NCBI RefSeq assembly: GCF_035594125.1
Contig: NC_087156.1
Span: forward strand, 12,606,806 to 12,670,805
DNA: 64,000 nt
From: Scylla paramamosain
Taxonomy: Eukaryota > Arthropoda > Malacostraca > Decapoda > Portunidae
Direction of reading: 5' to 3'
Notes under the pieces: generated by a model
Told to the model about the DNA's origin: nothing
Databases searched by the model: none
Seen by the model: only the letters and a program-made list of their open reading frames with translations
Position numbers and translations under genes: made by a program
Shown here: piece by piece, positions 38,801 through 52,830 of the stretch
How positions within the stretch are numbered: the stretch's first letter is position 1
Layout of the letters: every line of letters starts with the position of its first letter

Positions 38801-40010
38801 TTTTGCATGCGTTTTAGCGTTTTGGTATATAAGGACCTCAAAAACACTTACAGGCAAGTTCTTCGCAAAAGATAGTTTTATTCCCATGTAATGTGATTGC
38901 CCTCCTTTTTAGTGCTTTATTGCCTAACACGCTCAAAAACACTCAAAAGACACTTTTCTGGTAATGTCATTTTTTTTACCACATAAAGCTAGTTATTCAT
39001 GCAATTTGGGGTTTTGGTAACTAAGAATATGAAAAACAGTCAAAATACACGCATATCGTAAGGTTGTTCTGTATTCTGAATTAAGGGTGTTATTCCTCAG
39101 TTTTAGCATTTTGGTATCTAAGAAACTTATCCATATACACGAGTTTTTGCGTTTTTTGCCTTGTGGTTCTTGTGAAACTATCAAACACTCATTATGCACT
39201 TTCTCGTAATGTCTTTTTGTATCTCAATATAGAGGGCTTTCTATCCATTTTCGCGTTTTTTGTAGATAAGAAGCTCAAAAACACTGAAAATATACCTTTT
39301 TTGGTAATGTTATTCTATTTCTTCATATTCGTTGGTTTGTATCCATTTTAGCGTTTTTCTACGTAAAACACTGAAAAGACACTTTTTTAGTAATTTTGTG
39401 ATGGATTCCCACATTTAGTGAATTCCATATAATATATCGTTTTGGTGCCTAACATGCTGAAAAACACTCAAAAGACAGGTTTCTCGTAATGTCGTTTAAT
39501 TTCCTCATATAGGTGGCTTTGCATGCACATTAAAGTTTGGTACATAACAGTCGGAAAAAAAGCTAAAATTATTATTTTTTTCATAATTTTCTTTTTTAAC
39601 ATAATTTTCCTGAATTTTGCCAGAATTTTGGCATCTTAGTACCTATGAAGATAAATAAAAAAAAAAAAAAAATCCCTATCTTTTTATTCTTGTATTTATT
39701 TTTTTTCTATAAACAGTGTTATTTATGGTTTTTAGCTAAATGGTACTTAAAGAACTTAAAAACACTCGTAATACATGTTTCTCAAAATGCCATTTAATTT
39801 CCCAAACATAAGGTTCTTTGCATGTATTTAAGCGTTTTTATAGGTAACATGATCAAAAACACTCAAAATACATGTTTTTGGTAATGCTATTCTCTTTCTC
39901 CATAAAGGGTGTTTTGCATTCGTTTTAGCGTTTTGGAATATAAGGAGCTCAAAAACACTATAAGGCAAGTTCTTCGTAAAAGTTGGTTTTTTTATTCCCA
40001 TGTAATGTGG
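35856..40010 (-). repeat. Satellite HOR, minus orientation, h7 back to h4 (first run of block M2)
   Basis: Anchors near 36370, 37430, 38540 and 39640 carry the variants of h7, h6, h5 and h4. The run is the reverse of about 3.5-7.7 kb of the first block, including the two HOR units missing from block P2. The T-run near 38160-38175 lies in the D/E region. The sequence is clean until about 40.0 kb, where a G unit (gtaatgtggtgtcccataac) joins to h11-type sequence. Confidence 0.87.
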
Positions 40011-43000
40011 TGTCCCATAACTTTTTAAGTGCTGTTCATACATTTTACGCTCAAAAACGCTCAGACGCGCAGGTAATGTCATTTTTTTCCCGCATAAAGC
40101 TAGTTTCGCATGGAATTTGGGGTTTTGGTAACTAAGAATCTAAAAAACATTCAAAATACACGCAATTAATAAGGTTGATTCTGTTTCTTGATTAAGAGTG
40201 TTATTCATGAGTTTCGATATTTTGGTATCTTAGAAACTTCTCCATACAGTCAAGTTTTTGCTACTGGCGCCTTGTGATTCTGGTGAACTATGAAACACTT
40301 ATACATACACGTTTCTCCTCAATTATGTATTATTTTTTCCTTATATAGAGTGCTTTTGCATCCATTTTCGAGTTTCTTTTCACTATAACAAGCTCATAAA
40401 ACACGCAAAAAATATACTTTTGCAGGCCATGCCGCTCTTATTCCTTTATATTGGTTGGTGTGCCTCCGAATTTTAGCGTTTTTCTACGTAAATCTTTTAA
40501 AGACACACGTTTTCGAGATTTTTGTTTTGAATTTCCATATATGAGGTGACTCATATTATTTATCGTTTTGAATTTTATGCTTTTTGGTGCCGCGCATTTA
40601 ATATAGAGTGCTTTTTATTCATTTTTCGCGTTTTTTGTAGATGACTTGATTTTCGATAACACGCAAAAATATATACCTTTTTTGTAATGTTATTCTATTT
40701 CTTCATTTTGGTTGATTTGCATCCGTTTTTACGGCGTTTTGTACGTAAAACGCCGAAAAGACACGTTTTCAGTAATTTTGTTTTGTATTCCCATATAGAT
40801 TGGCTTCCTTTGGGTTTTATCATGTTGGTTCCTAACTTGTGTAAAAACACATATGAGACAGTTTTCTAGCAAAGACGTTTGAATTTCCCTTTATAGGTGG
40901 CTTTGCATGCACTTTAAGGGTTTTATACATGACATTCCGATTAGAAAAAGTTAAATTTAGCTTTTTTGATAATGTTCTTAACATACAATTTCCTGAAGAC
41001 TTTTGCCCAAGATTTTGGCACCTCGTTACCTGTGAAGATGAATAGAATGAAAAAAAAAATCGTATTTTTTTTTTTTTTTTTTCTCAATCAAGATTATAAT
41101 TTGTGGCTTTTAACTTTTTCGTACTTAATGAACTTAAAAACACTCATAATACACGTTTCTCGTAATGTCCTTTCATTTCCAAAATATACTGTTCTTTGCA
41201 TATATTTAAGCGTTATTTATTGGTAACTTTATGATCTAAAAAAAACACTCGAAATACACATGTTTTTGGTGATATTATTATATCTAACTCATCGAGTGTA
41301 TTTTGCATGTGTTTTAGTGTTTTAAGTATATAAGAAGCTCAAATACACTTAAAGGTAAGTTCTTTTTAAAAAATCAGTTTTTATTCCAATGTAATGTGAT
41401 TGCCCTGCTTTTTAGTGCTTTATTTTTCTTCTCAAAAAACACTCAAAAGACAGTTTTTCTGGTAATGTCACTTTTTTCTAGAAAAAACTGGTTTTGCTTT
41501 ATGATATTTGGGGTTTTGGTAACTAAGGATGTAGAAAAGCACTCAAAAAATACACGCATTTTGTAAGATTGTTCTATTTTTTAATTAAGAGTGTTGTTCC
41601 AGAGTTTTAGCATTTTGGAATGTAAGAAATTTCTCAATATACGCGAGTTTTTGCGTTTTTTGGCTTATTGCGATCAATATGAAACTACTAAAACACTCAT
41701 TATAGAAGCAGTTTCTCGTAATGTCCTTTTGCTTCTATATAGAGTACTTTTCATCCATTTTTGCGTTTTTTGTAGGTAATAATTTCAAAAGCACTTAAAA
41801 AATACCTTTTTGGTAATGTTATTTTATTTCTTCATATTGGTTGGTTTACATCCGTTTTAGCGTTTTTCTCCGTAAACACCGAAAAGACGCGTTTTTAGTA
41901 ATTTTGTTTTGGATTCCCATATAGATTGACTTCCATCTTCTTTATTGTGTTGGTTCCTTAACTTTTATGCTGGAAAACACTCATATGACATTCTGGCAAA
42001 GACGTTTAATTTCCCCATATAGGTGGCTTTGCGTACACTTTGTTGGTTTAATTTTATAACAAGTTTTGAAAAAAAAGCTAAATTTAACTTTTTTGTTAGT
42101 ATTCTTCTTATTTGCATAATTTCCTGAAATTTGCTAAATTTCGCATTTCGTTACCTGTGAAGACTAATAAGAAAAGAAAAAAAAATACTGTATTTTTTTT
42201 TATATTTATTTATCGTTTCTCAATAAACAGTGTTATTTGTGGCTTTTAGCTTTTTATTCTTTAATTAATGAACTTAAAGCACTCGCGTACTCGTTTCTCG
42301 TAATCTCGCCTTTCGTTTCCCAAAAATAGTGTTGCTTTTGCATTTCTTCTAAGTGTGCTGTGGTGACACAATGCAAAAAACACTCAAAATACATGTTTTT
42401 GGTAATGTTATTCTTGTTTCTACATAAAAAGTGTTTTGCATACGTTTTAGTGTTTTGGTATATAAGGAGCTCAAAAACACATAAGTGCATATTTCTTAGT
42501 AAAAATTCAACTTTAATTTAATGCTAATGTGATTGCCCTCCTTTTTTAGTGCTTTATTTTCTCGTAACGCATCAAAAACACTCAAAAGGTACCTACTGAT
42601 AAAGTGATCTTCCACCAACAAACCTATTTTTGCATACAATTTGGGGTTTTGCTAACTAAGAAATTGAGAAGCACTTATAAAGTAAACGTATTTATTAAGG
42701 CTGTTTCTGTTTCTCAATTAGGAGTGTTCTCCCGTGGGGTTTAGCATTTTTGTATCTAGGAAACACTCCATATACACGAGATTTTGCGTTTTTTTGCCTC
42801 GTGGTTCTTTGCATTTCTAAAACACTCAATTTTCACTTTTCTTGAAATGTCCTTTTTTTCCCAATATAAATTGCTTTGCATCTATTTTCAATTTTTATAG
42901 GTAACATGCTAACAAAGTAGCAAAATATACCTTTTTATTAACGTTTTTCTATTTCTTGATATTGGTTTGGCGCAGTCCGTCTCGGTGTTTTTCTAACGTA

Positions 43001-46000
43001 GAACACTGCAATTTGTTGTCAGTAAGCTTTTTTTAAATTTCCTTATAGATTGAGCTCCTTATTGTTGTGTTTACGGTACCTAACATGCTAAAAACAGCAA
43101 AACACATATTTCTGGTAAGGTCGTTTAATTTCCTCATATAGGAGTGTTTGCAAGCACTTTAAGGTTTTAGCATTTACGTAACAATCCGAAAAAAAAACCG
43201 GAAATTAACTTTTTTGATATCGTACTTTATTTATTCTATGATTTGCTTTCAGTTTTTAGAATTTTGGCATCTCAGTACCTATGAGTGTTAATATAAAAAA
43301 AATTCCTATTTTTCCCTCTTTTTATTTATTTTTTGATAAAGAGTGTTATTATTTGTGGGTTTTAGCTTTTTTTCGTACTTTTAAGGAACTTAAAAAACAC
43401 TCCTAATGCACGTTTCTCATAATGTCCTTTTGTTTCCCAAACATAATGTTTTATAATGTAATTAAACGTTTTTATAGATAACATGATCAAAAAAAGAGCA
43501 CTCAAAATACCCGTGTTTTAATAGTAGTGGTGGTCTGTTTCTACATAAAGTTTATTTGTTTTGTATGCATTTTAGCTGATTTTTGTATATAGGGTTATGA
43601 AAAAAACCCCAACAGAACGGGAAGTTTTTAGGTATAGTTCGTATTATTCCAATGTAATATAATTATCTTATGCAAATTTTTAGTGCTTTTTATTGCCTAT
43701 CACGCTCAAAAGCACTTAAAAGACACTTTTTTCTGGTGATAATATTTTTTCTCACGCCGAGGGTGGTTTCTGCGTACAATTTGGGGTGTTATTCATAAGT
43801 TTCAACATTGCACTGTATATATGGGAACCTTTATCACATACATGAGGTTTTTTTGTGATTTTTTGTACTGGTTTCTTTTAAACTATTCATAAAAAAAGTC
43901 ATTATACACTTTTATTTTTGCAAAGTCCTTTTGTTTTCAAACCTGCTCACCAGTGCTTTGCATCAATTTTCGAGTTTTTTTTTGTGGGCAAACGAGCTTA
44001 AGGCGCCAAAATCTCTAAATATACCTTTTTGATAATGTACATGTGACTTATTGTACCTATGTACGCTTACCTTTCTGTTTTCGTACATTGTACCTTTTAC
44101 CTTACCTTTTCCATTTCAATTTACCTATTAGAGGATAGACAACAAAAAAAAATCCTACTTTTTTTCTTACTTTTTTTCTAAATAAAGTCATTATTTGTGG
44201 AGTTTTGCCAGCATTTTATTACTTTAGGAACTTAAAAACACTTATAATAGACATTTCTCGTAATGTCCTTTCGTTGTAAATATAAGTTTTTTTTGCCTGT
44301 ATTTAATCGTTTTTATAGATAACATGATCAACTGCACTCAAAATATATGTGTTTAGTAATTTTATTCTCTTTTCTATAAAAAGGTGTTTTAACGTGCATT
44401 TTGGCGTTTTGGTACGTAATTAGTGTCAAAAACACTTGAAACGGGAAGTTCTTGCTAATGAGACGTTATTATTCCCATGTAATGTGGGTCCTCTGCATTT
44501 TGAAGTGCTTTTATTACCTAACACGCGCAAAAACACTAAAAAGACACTTTTCGGCTAATATCATTTTTTTTTCCCACTATGACTAGTTTTGCATGGAATT
44601 TGGGGTTTTCGTGTTAAGAATGTGAAAAAAAACTTAAAACACAGGCATTTAGTAAGGTTGTTCTGTATTTCTTAATTAAGGTTGTTATTCATGAGTTCCG
44701 GCAATTTTGGTTATGTAAGAAACTTTTCTAATACAAACATTTGGTAAGGTATTTCTGTTTCAAAATTACGGTGTTTAATTGATGAGTTTCAGCTTTTTTG
44801 GGTATGAAAAGAGCTGCTTTATGTACACGAGTTATTTGATCATTTTTACATTGTGGTTCTTGTCAAACTATAGAGCAGTCATACACGTTTCTCGTAATGT
44901 GTCCTCTTTCTTGCCAATATAAAGTGCTTTCCATCCCATTTTTGCATTTTTTGTAGGTAACTTCAAGCTCAAAACCTAATCAAAATATATGTTTTTGATA
45001 ATGTTATTCTGTTTCATCACATTGGTTGGTTTGCATCCCGTTTTAGCGTTTTTCTATGTAAATCACTGAAAAGACACGAATTTTAAGTAATATTATTAAG
45101 ATTACTGAAAAACATGCTCTAAAAGATAGGTTTCTGGTAAATTAGGTTAGTATAATTTTATTTACATAACTCGGAAAAAAACTAAAATTATTTTTTATAA
45201 TGATTTTTTTTTACAAATTTTCTGTGAATTTTGCCAGAATTTTGTTTGTCATACCCATTTTGTGAAGATGAATAACAATGTGTTTTTTTCTCTCTATAAA
45301 AGAGTTATTTGTGGGTTTTAACTTTTTGGTATTTAAGGAACTTAAAGACACTTTGGCCTTTCCATGGCGATTCTCATCGTGTCCTTTCATTGCAAACGTA
45401 GGGTTCTTTGCATGTATTTAGGCATTTTGATAGCTGTGGTCAAAAACACTTGTGCATGTTTCTGGTAATGTTATTCTGTTTTTTCCATAAGGTTTGTTTG
45501 GATGCGTTTTAGCGTTTTGGTATATAGGCATGGCTCAAAAACAAGTAAAGGCAGGTTCTTGGTAAAAATTGGTTTTATTCTACATATAATCTGATTATAT
45601 TTTTATAATGCTTTAATTCCTATCACGCTCAAAAACACTCGAATAACACTTTTTTGGTAATTTTTTTTTTAGTATCTCGTACTACATAAAGCTAGTTTAA
45701 CATGCAATTTTTGGTTTATTGTAACTAAGAATGTGAAAAGCACTCAGAATACATGCATTTTGGTAAGGATGTTTCTCTTGTTCTTAATTAAGAGTGTTAT
45801 TTCTGAGTTTCAGCATTTTGGTTTCTAAGAAACTTCTCCATATACACCGAGTTTTGCGATTTACGCATTGTGGCTGTTGTGAAACATATAAAACACTCAA
45901 TTATACACGTTTCTCGTAATGTAATTTGTATCCCAATATAGAGTACTTTCCATCCATTTTCGCGTTTTTTGAAGATAAGAAGTTCATTACCTTTTTGGTA

Positions 46001-47530
46001 ATGTTATTCTATTTCTCCATATTCGTTGGTTTGCATCCGAATTAGCGTTTTTGCTACGTAAAACACTGAAAAGACACCTTTTCAAGTAATTTTTGTGATG
46101 GATTCCCACATTTAGTGACTTCATATTACTTATCGTTTTGGTGCCTAAAAATGCTGAAAAAACGACAAAAAGACAGGTTTCTGGTAAAGTCGTTTTTAAT
46201 TTCCCCATATAGGTGGCTTTGCATGCACTTTAAGGTTTGGTACATAACAGTCCGAAAAAAAAGCTAAAATTAACTCTTTTTTCCATAATGTTCTTTTTTC
46301 ACATAATTTCCATGAATTTTGGCAGAATTTTAGCATCTCGGTACCTATGAAGATGAATAAAAAAAAACTATTTTTTTTATTTTTTTTCTCTATAAAGGTG
46401 TTATTTCTGGGTTTTAGCATTTTTGGTACTTAAGAACTTAAAAACACTCACTTAATACACATTTCTTGAAATGTCGCTTTCGTTTTCCCAAACATAAAGA
46501 TTCTTTGCATGTATATTTAAACGTTTGTAATAGGTAACATTATCAAAAATGCTCAAAAGTACATGTTTTTGGTAAATATTATTCTGTTTCTAAATAAAGG
46601 GTGTTTTGCATGCGTTTTAGCGTTTTGGTATATATAAGGAGCTCAAGAACACTTAGAAAAAACATTTGGTAAAAGATTGATTTTATTCCCATGTAATGTG
46701 TTTGCCCTGCTTTTTAGTACTTTATTGCCTATCAATACCTTAAAAAAAAAAAAACACTTTTGTTAAACGACACTTGCCTTCTGGTAATGCCTTTTTTTTC
46801 CACATAAAGCTTTCATATATAATTTGGGGTTTTGGTAACTAAGAATTTGAAAAACACTCAAAATACACGCATTTTGTAACTTGGTGCAGTTGTTCTTTTT
46901 CTCAATTAAGAGTGTTATTCAGGAGTTTTCACCATTTTTTGTTATATCCTAAACTTCTCCATATATACGAGTTTTTGCGTTTTTGCCTTGTGCTTCTTGA
47001 GAATCTATAAAACACTCATTATACACGTTTCTCGTAATGTCCCTTTTGTTAACCAATATATAGAGCTTTCCATCATTTTCGCGTTTTTTTTTTTTTTTTA
47101 TTGTAAAAAGCTCAAAAATACTTTCAAAATATACCTTTTTGGTAATGTTATTCTATTATTCTTCATGTTGAAACTGGTTTTGCATCCGTTTTAGCATTTT
47201 TCTACTTAAAACACGTAAAAGACAGGTTTTCAGTAATTTGTTTTTTGGATACCCAAATATAATGAATTCCATATTGTTAATTATTCTGGTGACTAACATG
47301 CTGAAAAACACTAGAAACACAGGTTTCTCGTAAAGTCGTTTAATTTCCCCATATAGTTGTCTTTACGCATGCACTTTAGGAGTTTTGTGCATAACTTTGG
47401 TTTTTGTGCATAAAAGGCTAAAATTAACTTTTTTTCCGTAAATAATGTTCTTTTTTTCATATAATTTCCTAAATTTTGCCAAATTGATTTGTGATCTTGG
47501 TACCTATGAAGAAGAATAACAAAAAAAAAA
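40011..47530 (-). repeat. Satellite HOR, minus orientation, h11 back to h5 (second run of block M2), noisy
   Basis: Anchors near 41020, 42150, 43275, 44130, 45265, 46345 and 47500 follow the h11 to h5 order in reverse. The h11 marker (partial B-C-D repeat) is near 40565. The ggtac filler of h8 is at about 44036-44134. D and E of h9/h10, missing from P2, are present at about 42720-42900. As in 6.43-24.3 kb, there are many small insertions relative to the clean homologs. The noise stops at about 47.5 kb. No gene was seen. Confidence 0.85.
44036..44134 (-). repeat. gtacc-rich filler, inverted counterpart of 31781-31852
   Basis: Contains gtacctatgtacgcttacc, gtaccttttaccttacc and related short words in place of A-C units, beside the h8 anchor. 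It is the same arrangement as at 31781-31852 in opposite orientation, with extra bases typical of the noisy zone. Confidence 0.75.
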
Positions 47531-48595
47531 ATCCTATTTTTTAATTATTTCTTTATTTTTTTTGTATAAAGAGGTTTTAGCTTTTTTGTACTTATGGATC
47601 TTAAAAACACGCATAATACACGTTTCTGGTAATGTCCTTTCATTTCCCAGACATACGGTTTCTTTGCATGTATTTAAGCGTTTTTAGAGGTAACATGATC
47701 AAAAACACTCAAAATACATGTTTTTGGTAATGTTATTCTGTTTCTCCATAAAGGGTGTTTTGCATATGTTTTAGCGTTTTGGTATATAAGGAGTTAAAAA
47801 ACACTTAAAGGCAAGTTCTTGGTAAAAGTTTGTTTTATTCCCATGTAATGTGATTGCCCTCCTTTTTAGTGCTTTATTGCCTAACTCTCTCAAAAACCCT
47901 CAAAAGACCCTTTCCTTTAATATCATTTTTTTTCCCACATAAAGTTTGTTTCGCATGCAATTTGAGGTTCTAGTAACTAAGAATGTGAAAAACACTCAAA
48001 ATACACGCATTTAGTAATGTTATTCTGTTTCTTAATTAAGAGTGTTATTCAGGAGTTTCAGCATTTTGATATCTAAGAAACTTCTCCATATACACTAGTT
48101 TTTGCGTTTTTTCCTTTGTGGTTCTTGTGAAACTAAAAAATACTCATTATACACGTTTCTCGTAATGTCTTTTTCTTTCCCAATATAGACTGCTTTGCAT
48201 CTATTTTCGCGTTTTTTTTTTTTTTGTTGGTTACAAGCTCAAAAATACTTAAAATATATCTTTTTGGTAATGTTTTTCTATTTCTTCATATTGGTCTGTT
48301 TGCATCCGTTTTAGCGTTTTTTACGTAAAACACTGAAAAGACACGTTTTCAGTAATTTTGTTTTGGATTCCCATATAGAGTGACTTCCATATTATTTATC
48401 GTTTAGGTGGCTAACATGCTGAAAAACACTCAAAAGACAGTTTTCTTGTAAAGTAGTTTAATTTCCTCATATAGATGGCTTTGCATGCACTTTAGGGTTT
48501 GGTACATAACAGTCCGAAAAAAAAGCTAAATTTAACTTTTACGATAATGTTCTTTTATCCACATAATTTCCCTGAATTTTAACAGAATTTTGTTA
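47531..48595 (-). repeat. Satellite HOR, minus orientation, h5/h3 hybrid unit to h2
   Basis: The anchor near 47500 has h5 spelling (gtgatcttggtacc). The units that follow have h3 markers, such as ctaactctctcaaaaaccc near 47882, which in the first block (reverse, about 2590) lies between h2 and h3. This implies a crossover in or near the J unit. The next anchor, near 48570, is h2-type (attttaacagaattttg). Right after it the repeat jumps to F/G units of a different HOR at about 48590-48605. Confidence 0.78.
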
Positions 48596-51500
48596 AAATT
48601 TAAAAGACACTTCCGATAATGTCATTTTTTTCCCTCATAAAGCTAGTTTCTTATGCTATTTTGGGTATTGCTAACTAGGAATATAAAAAACACTCAAAAT
48701 ACAGGCATTTGCTAAGGTGTTTCTGTTTCTCAATTAAGATTGTTATTCATGAGTTTCAGCATTTTGGTATCTAAGAAACTTCTTTATATACACGATTTTT
48801 TGCGTTTTTCTACGTAAAACAATGAGAAAATATATTTTAAGTAATTTCGTTTTGGATTCCCATATAGAGTGAGTTCCTTATTATTTATCGTTTTGGTGCC
48901 TAACATGCTGAAAAACACTCAAAAGACAGATTTCTGGTGAGGTCGTTTAATTTCCTCATATCTGTGCTCTCTGTACCTATTAAGAAGAATAACAAAGAAA
49001 AAAATCCTATTTATTTATTTACTTTTTTTTTCCCCTATAAGAGGTTTTAGCCTTTTGGTACTTATGGAACTTAAAAACACTCATAATACACGTTTCTCGT
49101 AATGTCCTTTCGTTTCCCTGATATAGGATTTTTTTGCATGTATTTAAGTGTTTCTAGAGGTAACATGATCAAAAACACTCAAAATACATGTTTTTGGTAA
49201 TGTTAATCTGTTTCTCCATAAAGGGTGTTTTCCATGCGTTTTAGCGTTTTGGTAAATAAGGAGCTCAAAAACACTTAAAGGCAAGTTCTTGGTAAAAAAT
49301 GGTTTTATTTCTATTTAATGTGATTGCCCTCCTTTTCTAGTGCTTTATTGCCTAACACGCTCAAAAACACTCAAAAGACACTTCTCTGGTAATGTCATTT
49401 TTTTACCACATAAAGCTAGTTTTGCATGCAATTTGGGGTTTTGGTAACTAAAAATGTGAAAAACAGTCAAAATACACGCATATCGTAAGGTTGTTCTGTA
49501 TTCTCAATTAAGAGTGTTATTCCTGAGTTTCAGCATTTTGGTATCTAAGAAATTTATCCATATACACGAGTTTTTGCGTTTTTTGCCTTGCGATTCTTGT
49601 GAAACTATAAAACACTCATTATACAAGTTTCTCGTAATGTCCTTTTGTATCTCAATATAGAGTGCTTTCTATCCTTTTTTGGGTTTTTTACATAAGAAGC
49701 TCAAAAACACTGAAAATATACCTTTTTTTGTAATGTTATTATACATCTTCATATTCGTTGCTTTGCATCCGTTTTTCTACGTAAAACACTGAAAAGACAC
49801 TTTTTCAGTATTTTTTTTTTGATGGATTCCCATATTGAATGACTTCCATATTATATATATCGTTTTGGTGCATAACATGATGAAAAACACTCAAAAGACA
49901 GGTTTCTGGTAAAGTCGTTTAATTTCCCCATATAGATGGCTTTACATGCACTTTACGGTTTGGTACATAACAGTCAGAAAAGAATAAATAAATAAATAAA
50001 AATTTTTTTTTTTTTAATTTTCTTTTTTACATAATTTTCCTGAATTTTGCCAGAATTTTGGCATCTTGGTACCTATGAAAATGAATAACAAAAAAATAAA
50101 TTCCTATCTTTTTATTTATTTGTTTTTTTTCTATAAACAGTGTTATTTATGGTTTTTAGCTAAATGGTACTTAAAGAACTTAAAAACACTCATAATACAT
50201 GTTTCTCGAAATGTCTAATTTCCTAAACATAAGGTTCTTTGCATGTATTTAAGCGTTTTTATAGGTAACATGATAAAAAACACTCAAAATACATGTTTTT
50301 GGTAATGTTATTCTGTTTCTCCATAAAGGGTCTTTTGCATTCGTTTTAGCGTTTTGGTATATAAGGAGCTCAAAAACACTTAAAGGCAAGTTCTTAGTAA
50401 AAGTTAATTTTATTCCCATGTAATGTGATTGCCCTGCTTTTTAGTGCTTTATTGCCTATCATGCTAAAAAAATAAACACATAAAAGATACTTTTCTGGTA
50501 ATGTCATTTTTTTTCCCACATAAAGCTACTTTCACATAAAATTTGGGGTTTTGGTAACTAAGAATGTGAAAAACACTCAAAATACACGCATTTGGTAAGG
50601 TTCTTCTGTTTCTCAATTTAGAGTGTTATTCAGGAGTTTCAGCATTTTGGTATCTAAGAAACTTCTCCATATATATGAGTTTTTGCGTTTTTTGCCTTGT
50701 GATTCTTGAGAATCTATAAAACACTCATTATACACGTTTCTCGTAATGTCCTTTTGTTAACCAATAGAGAGAGCTTTCCATCCATTTTCTAAAAAAATAC
50801 TCAAATTATACCTTTTTGGTAATCTTATTCTATTTCTTTATATTGGTTGGTTTGCATCCGTTTTAGCGTTTTTCTACGTAAAACACGAAAAATTCACGTT
50901 TAAAGTAATTTTGTTCTGGATTCCCACATAGAATGACTTCAATATTATTTATTGTTTTGGTGAATAACATGCTCAAAAAAACTAGAAACACAGGTTTCTC
51001 GTAAAGTCGTTTAATTTCTCCATATAATTGGCTTTGCATGCACTTCATGGTTTGGTACATAGGAGTCTGAAAAAAAAGCTAAAATTAACATTTTTGATAA
51101 TGTTCTTTTTACACATAATTTCCCTGAATTTTGCCAGAGTTTTGGCATCTCAGTACCTATGAAGAAGAATAACAAAAAAAAAATCCTATTTATTAATTTT
51201 TTTTTCTTTATAAAGAGGTTTTAGCTTTTTGGTACTTATGGAACTTAAAAACACGCATAATACACGTTTCTCGTAATGTCCTTTCGTTTCCCAGACATAG
51301 GGTTCTTTGCATGCATTTAAGCGTTTTTAGAGGTAACATGATCAAAAACACTCAAAATACATGTTTTTGGTAATGTTAATCTGTTTCGCCATAAAGGGTG
51401 TTTTGCATGTGTTTTAGCGTTTTGGTATATATGGAGTTAAAACACACTTAAAGGCAAGATCTTGGTAAAAGTTGCTTTTATTCCCATGTAATGTGATTGC

Positions 51501-52470
51501 CCTCCCTTTTAATGGTTTATTGCCTAACTCTCTCAAAAACCCTAAAAAGACACTTTTCTGGTAATATCATATTTTTTCCCACATAAAGCTTGTTTCGCAT
51601 GCAATTTGGGGTTCTTGTAACTAAGAATGTGAAAAACACTCAAAATACACGCATTTAGTAATGTTATTCTGTTTCTTAATTAAGAGTGTTATTCAGGAGT
51701 TTCAGCATTTTAGTATCTAAGAAACTTCTCCATATACACTAGTTTTTGCGTTTTTTACTTTGTGGTTCGTGAAACTAAAAAATAATCGTTATACACGTTT
51801 CTCTTAATGTCTTTTTGTTTCCCAATATAGAGTGCTTTGCATCTATTTTCGCTTTTTTTTTTTTGTTGGTTACAAGCTCAAAAATACTGAAAATATACCT
51901 TTTTGGTAATGTTATTCTATTTCTTCATATTGGTCTGTTTGCATCCGTTTTAGCGTTTTTTAGGTAAAACACTAAAAAGACACGTTTTCAGTAATTTTGT
52001 TTTGAATTCCCATATAGAGTGACTTCCATATTATTTATCGTTTTGGTGCCTAACATGCTGAAAAACACTCAAAAGACAGTTTTCTTGTAAAGTCGTTTAA
52101 TTTCCTCATATAGATGGCTTTGCATGGACTTTAGGGTTTAGTACGTAACAGTCCGAAAAAAAAAAAAAAGCTAAAATTAACTTTTACGATAATATTCTTT
52201 TATCCACATAATTTCCCTGAATTTTAACAGAATTTTGTCATATCGGTACCTATGAAGATGAATAACAAGAAAAAAAAATATATTATTTTCTTTTATTTCA
52301 TTTATTTATTTTTTATTTTTATTTTTTTTGTTTCTTCAAAAAGAGTGTTATTTGTAGGTTTTAGCTTTTTGGCATTTAAGTAACTTAAAAACACTTATAA
52401 GTCACGTTTCTCGTAATGTCCTTTTGTTTCCCAAACATAGGATTCTTTGCATGTATTTAAACGTTTTTAT
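48596..52470 (-). repeat. Satellite HOR, minus orientation, h5 back to h2 (third run of block M2)
   Basis: Starts with F/E units, then a shortened E joined to C near 48800 and B/A of h8/h9 type. Anchors follow near 48980 (h5-like), 50070 (h4), 51160 (h3) and 52245 (h2). Markers agree: the cgcatatcgtaagg variant near 49480 is as in the h4/h5 interval, and ctctctcaaaaacccta near 51530 is as in h2/h3. It is clean sequence of regular 1.09-kb period. It ends at an orientation switch near 52470, inside an I unit. Confidence 0.87.
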
Positions 52471-52503
52471 TAATGTAACGCTGTAAATGTAGTAATGTAA
52501 TGT
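52471..52503. other. Filler at the minus-to-plus orientation switch
   Basis: About 33 bases (taatgtaacgctgtaaatg, then tagtaatgtaatgtg) lie between a minus-oriented I unit and a plus-oriented E unit. They contain repeated taatgta words that also occur in the satellite, suggesting templated filler at a break. Confidence 0.6.
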
Positions 52504-52830
52504 GAATAACACTCTTAATTGAGAAACAGAACAGCCTTACCAAATGGGTGTATTTTGAATCTTTTTAACATTCTTACTTACCAAAACCCCAAATTGCATG
52601 CGAAACTAGCTTTATGTGTGAAAAAAAATATTACCAGAGAAGTGTCTTGAGTTTTTTTTTAGCGTGTTAGGCTAAAAAGCAGGGCAATCACATTACATGG
52701 GAATAAAACCAACTTTTGCCAATAACTTGTCTTTAAGTGTTTTTAAGCTCCTTACATACGAAAACGCTAAAACGCATACAAAACAAGTATTTTAAGTCTT
52801 TTGTAAGATTGTTACGTAAAAAAGCGCCTA
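52504..52830 (+). repeat. HOR edge, plus orientation (E2-F-G-H), leading into monomeric satellite
   Basis: Starts gaataacactcttaattg and passes F, G and H in normal HOR order. It then changes near 52790-52830 (caagtattttaagtc) to units that no longer follow the HOR. It is the inverted counterpart of part of 27396-27740. Confidence 0.8.

Noticed and set aside
39300..39360. Possible CENP-B box around attcgttggtttgcatccg
   Set aside because: It shares only the ttcg start; the conserved A and CGGG positions of the box are missing.
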